Positions 9,184 through 17,931 of a stretch of 64,000 nucleotides of DNA are shown one piece after another. Where the stretch lies: the NCBI RefSeq assembly GCF_000657795.2, contig NZ_JHEP02000013.1, positions 1 to 64,000 of the forward strand, read 5' to 3'. The notes under the pieces are model-generated. The model was given only the letters and a program-made list of their open reading frames with translations. It ran no database searches and was not told the DNA's origin. This stretch comes from Bordetella pseudohinzii. GTDB lineage: Bacteria > Pseudomonadota > Gammaproteobacteria > Burkholderiales > Burkholderiaceae_B. Each line of letters begins with the position of its first letter. Within the stretch, counting starts at the first letter, position 1. Both the position numbers and the translations under genes were made by a program.

Positions 9184-12114
9184 CTACGCATTCACCAACC
9201 ACTTTCCAACGGCCGCGCCCCCTCTTTTTACGTAGTCAATACTGAAGGCCATAAGATCAGCGAGGTGGGCATCAATCTGTCCTTTCGAAATCCCCGGCTG
9301 CACGCCATAGATGGCGAAACTGACTTTGTCCGCGCTCCGGTTCAGCAAGATCTCTTGCAACATTGCAAGATTGCCGACCTTGAAGACTGACGGACGCCTA
9401 TGCCGCCTTTCATTTATCCGATGCTCCACATGCTCGACCAACACACGGGATTCGCAATAAACAACTGACTTTAGTAGCTGGCAGGTGACTTCGTAGACGT
9501 CGTCAACACGGGCACCATTTGGTTCGCCCCCAGCTCCCTTGCAGTGATACAGACTCACGAGGACTCTGTCGTCTTCTTCTCGTGTGACCGCGATGTAGTC
9601 GGCGGCCTCCCCAGTCCTGTGGTCATAAACGAGGACCTCGAGATTTTCCTTCGCCCTGATCCACAATTCCAAATGTCTGTGGACGGTCATTCGTTCGGGA
9701 TTATCGGCGTCAAACTCTCTACCGATCTCACAGCCAGCCCACCCAGGGTTCTCGACGTCCTCATCAAGAAGCCGATTGCTGGCCAGCTTCGGAGGCGGGT
9801 AGCAGTTCATCCCTTCGAACGATGACTTGTCGGCTGCGTAAAAGATTGGAGGGTGCATAGAAAGCCACTGGTCAAAATCCAACCAGTCATCGTGCGTGCT
9901 AGATATTTCAACTTCCCAACCAGCGCCGTGCTGTCGAAACAATGCGCCCCCGGCTAAAGACATGCGGTAGGGCACCGCATCTGAGTCCGAGACGATTTCG
10001 AAATCCAGGCCATCAGGTCCTGAGGCGAATGACGAGAGCTCTAGATCAGTGATTTGGCGATAGAGCCACTGCTGCTGCCCAACACGTCGATATCTCAACC
10101 GATGCGCCTGCTTGTAGGCATTGCGCGACCAACTTCCACCAATAACAACATCTGGGATTCGCCGCAACGTCCGCGAATGCTGGACGAGATCTAGCTGAGA
10201 CTCTGCTAGCGTTTCGTCGCCATTCAAGCGATTGTTCAGCTTCGATATCCACTCAAGGTATTGCGATACGGAAAGACGTTGATTGCTCCATATACGCGAG
10301 TTACTGCTTGCTCCGATGGTTTCACGCTCGCCATCTTCCAATCCACTCCCAAAGTAATGTCCTTGTACGTAGGCGCGCCCATCGCCCGGCGTGACCGCTC
10401 GCTCAGCACGAGGTCCAGTTAGCATGCGATAGGATTCTGCTTGCGAATTTACGGCCGTGTTACGCAAGCCAACAGCGTAGAAGCGCATATCCGTGAGGCC
10501 GGCGCGCGCACGGATGGTCTCCTCGAAGCTCAAAGGCCTATGGTGATCCTTGGCCACGACCTGCATTAGTGCGATATATAAGCGATCTGTTCTACGAGTG
10601 GAGCCAATGAAGCACAATCGCGTAGCAGCGTTGTAGGCCAGCAGGAAAACGTCGTGTCGTACATTTACAAGTACGTCAGCAGTCGCCCAGTTCGGCGGCT
10701 CATTGTCGACGGTCAAAAGCAGTGTGATCAATCCATCATCCGAGATCCACTGCTTAGCCAAGTGAAGCCGTCGCCCTATCAATGCCTCAAACAAAGTGAA
10801 GTCCGGGGCCTCGTCGCACTGAAAGATTCGAGCATGGGCATATAGCTCAAATGACATTGGCGACACGGCATCGTAGTCAGAGACTGTCTGCCTCTTCGGC
10901 TTCAAGATCTCCAAGATCGATTCATCGGCAGCCCCTTCGGCGAGCTGTCGCCTCGCCTCTTCGTCGATAAGGGAAGCGATGTCCACTCCCTCTTGAAAGA
11001 GCCGTGCAGTGGCATCTTGCAGACGACTCACAGTCGACACCAAAGTAGCGTTTCCCGTGCGTTCATCGTTTGTTCGCGCGAACCGCCCTATGAACTGTAT
11101 CGTTGGAACCAGGGAGCGGTGCGGCGCATGGAGTGCTGCGATCTTCAGCTTTGGAAAGTCATAGCCCTCCCCGAACATGTCAACGCAGACTATTCCCTCC
11201 AGCTCCCCCTGGAGCAAGGAGACCTCCAGTTGCTCCTGCCTCCGTTTGGAAATTCCGCTGTCGATCGCTTCTACCCTCGCCCCCAGCCCGGCGTAAATCC
11301 CCGTCAGCTTCCTAGCAGCGGATATCGAGGATGCTCGCGCAAACAGTCGATGGTCGAATCCTTGCGCCTGATCTTCCCGCAGCTGTGCAATCGCCACCCT
11401 TGCAATGGCAAGGTCCACCTCGTCCTCATCGTGATCGTTATGCACAGGCGCTGGACGAAAGGAGACGCTTCCAAACGCTTGTTCGCGAGACGCCTTGGAA
11501 ACTGGATAGCTATATGCCAGACGACCCGGAATTGCCTTTTTATCGCGCCTGAATGGAGTAGCCGTCAAGAAGACAAACCTGGCGCAGGAGTAGTGACCGA
11601 GATACGCACTCCAAGTGTCTGCTGGAGCATGGTGCGCCTCGTCAAAGATAATCAAATCGAATAGATCTGCGGGACTTACGGGCTCCAGGACCGGCGATGT
11701 GCTCGCTGGCGTGGACACGACCACATCGAAAGTTCGAAAGGCAAGCCATTCATCGGCGCTCAATGGCCTGCCCTTCTGTGGATGTACATGAGGATTTCCT
11801 GCCTCCGCCGGTAAGACCTTGAGCTTGCGTAGCGTCGACAGTTCACCGAAGTGGGCCGAGGTCTGTCGTCTCAGCACATCCGTGGGTTCCACCACCAGCA
11901 CACGGTTTGAGCCCAACAAAAAAGGAAGCGCCATGATCACGGCAGTCTTCCCATATCCAGTCGGCAAAGAAACTATGGCCGGCTCGTCGTAGACCGAAAA
12001 GTGGGCCGCCACAGAATGAAGAGCGCCCAACTGGCCTGGCCTAAAACCCGAGTTCGGACTGCTAATGGGCTTCAAAGCCAGCATGTGGCTATGTTCAATG
12101 AAGAAATCGGCCAC
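9184..12114 (-). CDS. SF2 DEAH-box helicase with C-terminal nuclease-like domain
   Basis: A 976-residue protein. Helicase motifs are intact: Walker A PTGYGKT (51-57), DEAH (158-161), motif III LTATP (183-187) and motif VI QFIGRFAR (340-347). The middle ~450 residues are of unknown fold. Near the C-terminus, ADYIAV (Asp839) is followed by LYHCKGAGG (Lys859) and GARVDDVYEV, a D-(X)n-(H)CK pattern that resembles a PD-(D/E)XK nuclease core. A helicase-nuclease acting on DNA is therefore likely. The GTG start at 12114 has GGGAGG 5 bases upstream. The family is typical of defence islands, and the gene is convergent with the SIR2 gene. The nuclease assignment is inference. Confidence 0.75.
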   Translation of the reverse strand: MADFFIEHSHMLALKPISSPNSGFRPGQLGALHSVAAHFSVYDEPAIVSLPTGYGKTAVIMALPFLLGSNRVLVVEPTDVLRRQTSAHFGELSTLRKLKVLPAEAGNPHVHPQKGRPLSADEWLAFRTFDVVVSTPASTSPVLEPVSPADLFDLIIFDEAHHAPADTWSAYLGHYSCARFVFLTATPFRRDKKAIPGRLAYSYPVSKASREQAFGSVSFRPAPVHNDHDEDEVDLAIARVAIAQLREDQAQGFDHRLFARASSISAARKLTGIYAGLGARVEAIDSGISKRRQEQLEVSLLQGELEGIVCVDMFGEGYDFPKLKIAALHAPHRSLVPTIQFIGRFARTNDERTGNATLVSTVSRLQDATARLFQEGVDIASLIDEEARRQLAEGAADESILEILKPKRQTVSDYDAVSPMSFELYAHARIFQCDEAPDFTLFEALIGRRLHLAKQWISDDGLITLLLTVDNEPPNWATADVLVNVRHDVFLLAYNAATRLCFIGSTRRTDRLYIALMQVVAKDHHRPLSFEETIRARAGLTDMRFYAVGLRNTAVNSQAESYRMLTGPRAERAVTPGDGRAYVQGHYFGSGLEDGERETIGASSNSRIWSNQRLSVSQYLEWISKLNNRLNGDETLAESQLDLVQHSRTLRRIPDVVIGGSWSRNAYKQAHRLRYRRVGQQQWLYRQITDLELSSFASGPDGLDFEIVSDSDAVPYRMSLAGGALFRQHGAGWEVEISSTHDDWLDFDQWLSMHPPIFYAADKSSFEGMNCYPPPKLASNRLLDEDVENPGWAGCEIGREFDADNPERMTVHRHLELWIRAKENLEVLVYDHRTGEAADYIAVTREEDDRVLVSLYHCKGAGGEPNGARVDDVYEVTCQLLKSVVYCESRVLVEHVEHRINERRHRRPSVFKVGNLAMLQEILLNRSADKVSFAIYGVQPGISKGQIDAHLADLMAFSIDYVKRGGAAVGKWLVNA

Positions 12115-12210
12115 GTCCCCCTCCCGGAATGAACTAGATGACCAATTGTTACTTCAAAGAACATAACAAGCCAGCCTAATTTTTGAGACCTACTCCGAAT
12201 TATTGCCGCT

Positions 12211-12330
12211 TCAGGTCTGACGGTCTTCTTTGTTGCGCCCTTCGGAACGAGCGATGTTATTCGCGACCCAAAGGCCGAATGCGATAACAGCTACAAGTAC
12301 TCCGAGCATCACCGTAGTACCCAAGTCCAT
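12211..12330 (-). CDS. 39-aa single-pass membrane protein
   Basis: A short ORF beginning MDLGTTVMLG, with one hydrophobic segment of about 20 residues (TVMLGVLVAVIAFGLWVANN) and a charged tail ending RSEGRNKEDRQT. It has a good ribosome binding site, GGAG, 8 bases before its ATG at 12330. It ends 96 bp before the helicase start on the same strand and may share its transcript. No known function is recognised. The membrane-protein prediction is from hydrophobicity alone; orientation is probably N-out/C-in by the positive-inside rule. Confidence 0.5.
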   Translation of the reverse strand: MDLGTTVMLGVLVAVIAFGLWVANNIARSEGRNKEDRQT

Positions 12331-14479
12331 ACGCTTTTCTCCACAAACACAGCCCTATCGGTACGCCTGATGATAGCAATCACCGCCGGATATGAACTGA
12401 GAATCCGCAGCGCAACGCAACATCGTTCGTAACAGGAAACCCGTTGGGATCCTGCTGGGTTCCTACTTGGTTAACCGCCGGTTCCCACATCAAAACCTAG
12501 AGCGGCACTCGACCAATTTGGTTCTGAAACACGGCGTAAAGAAGCGCGCTGTGCCCCTGCACAGTTGCTCAGATCTTGAGGTCCATGAGCGCCGCTGACA
12601 CAGGATCCATGGCCATCCTCATAGGAGAAATCCCCACGAAGCGAGGGAAACTGGGGCCTGTAGCGGAAACCCAGCAGGTTATGGCCAGGTTTTATTTTCG
12701 AACCCAGTGCAAACCGGATGCAAAGCTACCAATCCCAATCCCATTCCCAATCCCAAATCTTTTACTGGCTACGCCAGTGTCAACAGCGTCTGCGCCGCTG
12801 TCTGACCTGATAAGCCACAACAGGCCGGACCAATTCCAGATGGAACGCCCTCGTAGATGCAGTGATGGTGCTTAGACGCGTCCACAGGCCGCATGAGCGG
12901 TCGAAACACCTCGGGTGACGGGGTAGCAGCCACTTTAGAGTCATTGCAGCCCAGAGCGCGTTCTGCGCCGTCTCGCGCTCTGTTTCTGAAACGCGAGTCG
13001 AATCTCCGAGTTTTTGCCTTGCAGGGTGTAGAAGACGGTTGGCGCCGTGCAAAAGAAAGTGGGCAAGTCGGAGGGTGTGGCCAGAGTCCTGTATTGCACA
13101 ATCCAACGACTTCGCTCGCTAGAACGTGAGACCGCCGAGCCAGCCTTCCCTTTTGTCCATGGCAAGAATCGATGCCCACCGGGGCGCCAAGCTTCCCCGC
13201 GCATTCGGAATATTTGATAGGGATTTTGATAGGGTTTTTGAAAAGGGCTTTGACTGATGGCGTCAACACTTGATCTCTACGCCAGCCAAGCACTCCGGAT
13301 CTGTTCGATGGTCCACAACTGGACAGCCGCCCCGCCCCTCGCCCACCGTCAGTGAAGCTGGAACGATCGACGGTTGATGATGTTCCAGACGTGCGTGACT
13401 AGGGTGGCAACTGTCCGGCGCCGGCGTCTCAAGGTGGGAGTTATTTTTGCAACGCCACGAGCCTGACTCTTTTGACTGGGAACTATTTGCCAGGCCGAGA
13501 TACTCAAATATCCTGTCGGCAATTCAAGCCACTAACTCCTCCGCGACATGAACCGCGCTTGGTCCAGCCATTGCCGACCTTTTTGCTGCGACCCACGGTC
13601 CGTGTTTCTGAGCATTAATCGCGCCCCACCCTCCTTCGGTGCAGCAGGATCCACCAAGCCCCCCCACGATTCACAAGTGCGGACGGTTGCGGCGGGGTGA
13701 ACTACGGACCTGCGGACAAGTTTCAGCGCCTCATACGCGGGATCGCGGCCAGCCCGGGGTCGACTCAGCGAAATAATCTGTTAGCCGCCTGAAAGACTCC
13801 GTGTTCCTGTCGCAGCCATTCAGACATTGCGCTGGCAACTCCTACTTCCATTGTCGAAAGGGCACCCCTCGTATCAGTACTAGGTTAAAGGATGCCCTAT
13901 CCCCTCATTCCCGTACTAGGCCAAGTCTCCGCCGTTCGGGTCGGATAGACCGTCGACTTTGATTTCTCTCAGCGCAGCTCAGAGCGCATTTTACACTGAG
14001 GTGTGCAGTATGGTCTCAGTGCAATGCACACAGCACATGCAGAGTACAGGCCGCGACGCTTTAAAAGTGCAACCGCGGAAGACCGGTCCACAGCACAGCT
14101 CGGCATTTGCTCCGCTAACGAATAACGCCGCGAGGATGGAAGGGCCGAGGGGTCGTAACGATTCAACTGTCGCGTGGTGCCGCCGATGCTCTGCGACCTG
14201 AGCTCGGAACTGTCGCTTTGCTGCCCCAGCACACACAGCCTCAGATGAAGGGGTTTGGCCTGCCCCAAGCGCAACAGTCCCCAGAACCCACCCAATTGGC
14301 CTGATGAGCCTAAAGTGCGGCGAGCTGCCCGCCCCCCCCCAATCAAGCAGAGACCCGGCAAGTCCCGAGATGGGCTATTGCCACCGAGTGCACATCCTTG
14401 CCTTGATGCCGCCTGAACTTGCTCACCGCCAACTGCAAGTTCGTTGTCCCATATGTTGTCCCATATGCCGAGCAAAGAA
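12331..14479. other. gene-poor stretch between the helicase module and tRNA-Pro
   Basis: About 2.1 kb in which I can support no gene on either strand: reading frames are short, lack ribosome binding sites and have unlikely compositions. Visible local features are a degenerate CCAATC-type hexamer repeat (about 12729-12757), a doubled TTTTGATAGGG-like motif near 13216-13237, a GTACTAGG repeat (13877-13884 and 13913-13920), and two near-adjacent TTGTCCCATATG copies (about 14445-14468). It may be decayed mobile DNA at the island end, but no integrase or transposase remnant could be identified. Confidence 0.5.
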
Positions 14480-14520
14480 AAAGGGTTAGCTCAACGACAT
14501 TGAGCTAACCCTTTGATTTT
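14480..14520 (-). terminator. rho-independent terminator of tRNA-Pro
   Basis: A 15-bp perfect stem (14480-14494 with 14500-14514) around a CGACA loop. Read on the - strand, it is followed by a T-rich tract (TTTTTCTTT). It lies directly downstream of the tRNA gene. Confidence 0.85.
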
Positions 14521-14522
14521 AT

Positions 14523-14599
14523 TGGTCGGGGCGGTGGGATTCGAACTCACGACCCTCTGCTCCCAAAGCAGATGCGCTACCAGGCTGCGCTACGCCCCG
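14523..14599 (-). tRNA. tRNA-Pro (anticodon UGG)
   Basis: A 77-nt cloverleaf. The acceptor arms CGGGGCG/CGCCCCG pair, followed by discriminator A and an encoded CCA. The anticodon loop TTTGGGA gives anticodon UGG, and the T-arm GTTCGAATC is present. A TATAGT -10 box (14610-14615) lies just upstream on the - strand. The 3' end faces the low-GC accessory region, so this gene is the probable integration site of that island. Confidence 0.95.
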
Positions 14600-14864
14600 A
14601 AGGATCAGGACTATAACAGAAGCCGGCGGCCCGCCGGCCGGAATCGGCCCGGTTTCTGCCCGCCCAACTTCCGGAGGGCCAGACCTGTGGGGACTTTGGC
14701 GCGCAAGGGCCGGATGGAGGCACAGGGCCAAGGGGCGGAGCGCCCGCCCCTGCAAAGCCGCCATCTCGCCGCCGCGAGATGGCGACATGTTTACAATGCC
14801 AGCGGACATCCGGCCGGCTCATGCTTCGGGCGGATTAACCCTACTGCCCCCCCGATTTTCCACC

Positions 14865-15950
14865 ATGACCACTACCTCCGACCAACGCCGCACCGTCCAT
14901 CCCGGACTGGGTATTGCCGTCTTCGTCCTGTTGGCCGTCGCGGGCCTGTTCTATGTGAAATGGTCGCCCTATTACGAGCGCGCCTTCGTTGCGGCCGAGA
15001 ACCACTCCATCGGCGCGTCCATCCTGATGGGCGCCGAGGCCGCGCCGCCGGCGCCTTCGCTGGCGGCCGCCCTGAACTATGCCCTGGCCTACGGCAAGGC
15101 CATCTGGCAGGCCATGGTGCTGGGCCTCTTGCTGGGTTCGGCCGTGCAGGCGCTGCTGCCGCGCCGCTGGATCGTGCGGGCCCTGGGCGGCACGGGGCTG
15201 GGCAGCGTCGTCGCCGGCGGCCTGCTGTCCGTGCCCGGCATGATGTGCACGTGTTGCGCCGCGCCGGTGGTGGCCGGCTTGCGGCGCTGCCAGGCCGCGC
15301 CCGGCAGCGCCGTCGCCTTCTGGCTGGGCAATACCATGCTCAATCCCGCCACGCTGGTTTTCATGGGCTTCGTCCTAGGCTGGAATTGGACCGGGCTGCG
15401 CCTGGCGCTGGGCATCGTCATGGTGTTCGGCCTGGGCTGGCTGATCAACCGCATGAGCCGCGGCGAGACCCGCGGCTTCGATGAAGCACAGGCCCGGGCC
15501 ATGCAGGCGGGCGCCTTGAACGGCAAGGACGGCGAAGACGATGCGCATCCCTTCGCGCGCTGGCTGCGCCTGTTCGCGCGCATGGCGCTGCGCCTGATTC
15601 CGGAATACATCGTCCTGGTGCTGCTGCTGGGCGCGGCCCGCGCCTGGCTCTTCCCCCACGTCGACGCCGGCATCGGCAATGAGCTGCTGTGGATCGTCGG
15701 CCTGGCGGTGGCGGGGCTGTTATTCGTCATTCCCACTGCCGGCGAGGTGCCCATCGTGCAAGCCATGCTGTCGCTGGGCATCGCCGCCGGGCCCGCCGCC
15801 GCCCTGCTGATGACGCTGCCGCCGGTCAGCCTGCCCTCCCTGGCCATGGTCGCCCGCTCCTTCCGGCCCGCCGAACTGGCCACCCTGGTCGCGGGCGTGC
15901 TGGTCGTGGCCCTGGCCGCCGCGGGACTGGCCATCGCCTTGGGATTCTGA
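14865..15950 (+). CDS. permease, YraQ/ArsP-like (DUF318)
   Basis: A 361-residue membrane protein with about eight hydrophobic segments. After the third segment it has the family hallmark GMMCTCCAAPVVAGLRR, a Cys-rich loop found in the YraQ/ArsP permease family, whose studied members move organoarsenicals or related compounds. A hydrophilic cytoplasmic loop sits at about 200-240, followed by a repeat of the fold. The substrate is unknown. The ATG at 14865 begins the conserved part; its ribosome site is weak. The stop is 2 bp before the GntR regulator start, suggesting co-transcription. Confidence 0.75.
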   Translation: MTTTSDQRRTVHPGLGIAVFVLLAVAGLFYVKWSPYYERAFVAAENHSIGASILMGAEAAPPAPSLAAALNYALAYGKAIWQAMVLGLLLGSAVQALLPRRWIVRALGGTGLGSVVAGGLLSVPGMMCTCCAAPVVAGLRRCQAAPGSAVAFWLGNTMLNPATLVFMGFVLGWNWTGLRLALGIVMVFGLGWLINRMSRGETRGFDEAQARAMQAGALNGKDGEDDAHPFARWLRLFARMALRLIPEYIVLVLLLGAARAWLFPHVDAGIGNELLWIVGLAVAGLLFVIPTAGEVPIVQAMLSLGIAAGPAAALLMTLPPVSLPSLAMVARSFRPAELATLVAGVLVVALAAAGLAIALGF

Positions 15951-15952
15951 CG

Positions 15953-16621
15953 ATGACGGCCACCGTCCAGCGCCGCAGCGGCACGACCGTCGACCAGTTG
16001 TTCGACCGGCTGCGCCAAGCCGTCCAGGAAGGACGTTACGCGCCGGGCCAGCGTCTCATCGAGGCCGATCTCACGCGCGAATATGGCGTCAGCCGCGGCC
16101 CCGTCCGCGAGGCCTTGCGGCGATTGGCCACCGAAGGCGTGGTCGATTTCGTGCCGAATCGGGGCGCGCTCGTGAAACGATTCACCTCGCGCGAAATCCT
16201 CAATGTCTTCCGTATCCGGCAGTCGCTGGAAGGGCTGGCGGCCAGCCTGGCGGCGGAGCACTTCCGCGCCGACGCGCATCTCGACGAAGCGGCCACCCTG
16301 CGGCGGATCGCGGCGGGCAAGCACGATACCCAACGCCCCTTCTCCGAAGAGAACCGCGAGTTCCACAACGCGATCCTCAGGCTCAGCGACAACCCGCAAC
16401 TCGAAGCCCTGATCCAGCAGCTCTTGCTGCCGCTGGTGCGTTATCAGATTCGTGGTTCGCTGGACGCGGCTTATCTCAAGCGCTCGCGCCGCGAGCACAT
16501 GGCCATCGCCAAGGCCATCCTGGCCAATGATCCCAAGGCCGCCGGCAAGCACATGCACACCCACCTGGGCCACGCCGCGGACCGTCTGATGGGCTTCGCC
16601 GACCTCTTTCCCGACGGCTGA
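15953..16621 (+). CDS. GntR-family transcriptional regulator (FCD/FadR subfamily)
   Basis: A 222-residue protein. The N-terminal winged helix (about 10-75) contains the helix-turn-helix LIEADLTREYGVSRGPVREALRRL, and the C-terminal all-helical FCD ligand domain (about 85-215) contains the usual metal-ligand Asp/His residues (for example EFHNAI and HLGHAADRL). Such regulators usually repress neighbouring organic-acid catabolic genes and respond to a carboxylate. It immediately precedes the catabolic operon on the same strand and is its probable regulator. Confidence 0.88.
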   Translation: MTATVQRRSGTTVDQLFDRLRQAVQEGRYAPGQRLIEADLTREYGVSRGPVREALRRLATEGVVDFVPNRGALVKRFTSREILNVFRIRQSLEGLAASLAAEHFRADAHLDEAATLRRIAAGKHDTQRPFSEENREFHNAILRLSDNPQLEALIQQLLLPLVRYQIRGSLDAAYLKRSRREHMAIAKAILANDPKAAGKHMHTHLGHAADRLMGFADLFPDG

Positions 16622-16837
16622 TTCCACCGTCCCCGTTGGCATGACGCTGCCCGGCGCCTGGCCGGCGGCCCGCGCGCGTCCCTACCTGCTCGCGGCCGGC
16701 GCGATGGCGGCTGCCCCCATGGCTACGGTAGAAATCCTCATTAGCCCTCATTGGACTCGGATTGTTCTTCGGTAAACAAAAGAAAATCCCTGCCTATCCC
16801 ACGGTAAAAGTCAAAGCCATCAAGAAAACCGGCCTTG

Positions 16838-16875
16838 TTTGTCCTACATTTTTGTCCTACACTTTTAAGTACAAT
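16838..16875 (+). promoter_or_regulatory. candidate GntR operator and promoter of the catabolic operon
   Basis: Two identical 11-bp copies of TTTGTCCTACA (16838-16848 and 16851-16861), 13 bp apart. They lie just before a TACAAT -10-like hexamer (16870-16875) and so would cover the -35 region. TTGTNNTACA resembles half of FCD-GntR operators. The Bug receptor gene starts 20 bp downstream of the -10 element. Assignment to the adjacent GntR is inference. Confidence 0.5.
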
Positions 16876-16894
16876 TCCAAGGACGAGACAAGCC

Positions 16895-17899
16895 ATGAGC
16901 ATGCCCCCCTGCCGGCGAACGGCGCGCAGCCGCTACGCGGGCGCCCTCCTCTGCCTCGCCGCGCTGTACTTCGGCGCCGCCGTTCAGGCGCAGGAGGACG
17001 CCTATCCCAACCATTCCATACGCATCGTGGTGGGCTATCCCCCCGGCCAGACCGTGGACGTGACGGCGCGCGCCTATGCCGCCGCCATGGCGAAGACGCT
17101 GAAGCAATCCGTCTACGTCGACAACAAACCCGGCGCCAATGGCATCCTGGGCGCGCAGACCGTCGCCCAGGCCGCGCCCGACGGCTATACGGTTCTTTTC
17201 GGCACCTCGGGCCAGCTGGCCATCAATCCCGCCGTCTACCGCAAGCTCAGCTACGACCCCGTCCACGGCATGACGCCGCTGGGCCTGGGCGCCCTGGGCC
17301 GCCTCTACCTGGTCGTGCCTGTCGATTCGCCCTACCGGACGCTGGACCAGCTGTTCGACGACATCCGGGCGCACCCCGGCAAACTCAGCTACGGTTCCGG
17401 CGGCATCGGCATCACGGCGCATCTGGCCATGGAAATGCTCAAGCACGAAGCCGCGCTGGACATCGTCCACGTGCCTTATAAGGGATCGCCCGCCGCGCTC
17501 AACGACCTGCTGGGCGGACGCATCCAGGTCATGATGGACGCCGGCAATCTGCTGCTGCCCCAGATCCGCAACGGCAAGCTGCGCGCGCTGGCGGTGTCCA
17601 GCGGCAAGCGCTATGCGGAACTGCCCGAGGCGCCTACGCTGGCCGAAACCGCCGCGCCGGGCTTCGAGGTCGGCTCCTGGAGCGCCGTCATGGGGCCGCC
17701 AGGCATGCCGCCGGAGATCGTCCGCAAGATCAACGGCGCCCTGGCCCTGGCCGCGGAAGACCCCGACGTCATCCGCATCGTGCGCGCCGCCGGCAGCGAG
17801 CCCACGCCCATGACGTCCGAGGATTTCGCGCGCTTCCTGCAAGCCGAAACGCAGCGCTGGGCGCGGGCGGTCCGGGACGCGGGGATCAGCGAGCAATGA
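16895..17899 (+). CDS. Bug-family (TctC-like) periplasmic solute-binding receptor
   Basis: A 334-residue protein with an N-terminal signal peptide (hydrophobic core AGALLCLAALYFGAAVQA, cleavage near AQA) and a Bug fold: the early strand IRIVVGYPPGQTVDVTAR, then PDGYTVLFGTSG, then VPYKGSPAALNDLLGGRIQVM. Bug proteins bind carboxylates in the periplasm for tripartite tricarboxylate transporters or for signalling. The ATG at 16895 is preceded by an AAGGACGAG site. No TctA/TctB membrane subunits are present in the window, so it must use partners elsewhere. It is the first gene of the catabolic operon. Confidence 0.88.
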   Translation: MSMPPCRRTARSRYAGALLCLAALYFGAAVQAQEDAYPNHSIRIVVGYPPGQTVDVTARAYAAAMAKTLKQSVYVDNKPGANGILGAQTVAQAAPDGYTVLFGTSGQLAINPAVYRKLSYDPVHGMTPLGLGALGRLYLVVPVDSPYRTLDQLFDDIRAHPGKLSYGSGGIGITAHLAMEMLKHEAALDIVHVPYKGSPAALNDLLGGRIQVMMDAGNLLLPQIRNGKLRALAVSSGKRYAELPEAPTLAETAAPGFEVGSWSAVMGPPGMPPEIVRKINGALALAAEDPDVIRIVRAAGSEPTPMTSEDFARFLQAETQRWARAVRDAGISEQ

Positions 17900-17931
17900 A
17901 TTCCCGATTGACCACCGCAGGAGTATCCCGC

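Noticed and set aside
12729-12757. CRISPR-like repetition of CCAATC
   Set aside because: It is a short degenerate hexamer tract with no spacers and no cas genes.
12769-13293. Possible 174-codon gene on the - strand in the gene-poor region
   Set aside because: No ribosome site or recognisable family, and Cys/Pro/Arg-rich composition like random translation.
13969-14475. Possible 168-codon gene on the - strand near the tRNA
   Set aside because: Low-quality composition; starts in the doubled TTGTCCCATATG motif; no homology signature recognised.
1-14479. Integrase or transposase gene for the island
   Set aside because: No tyrosine or serine recombinase or DDE motif could be recognised on either strand.
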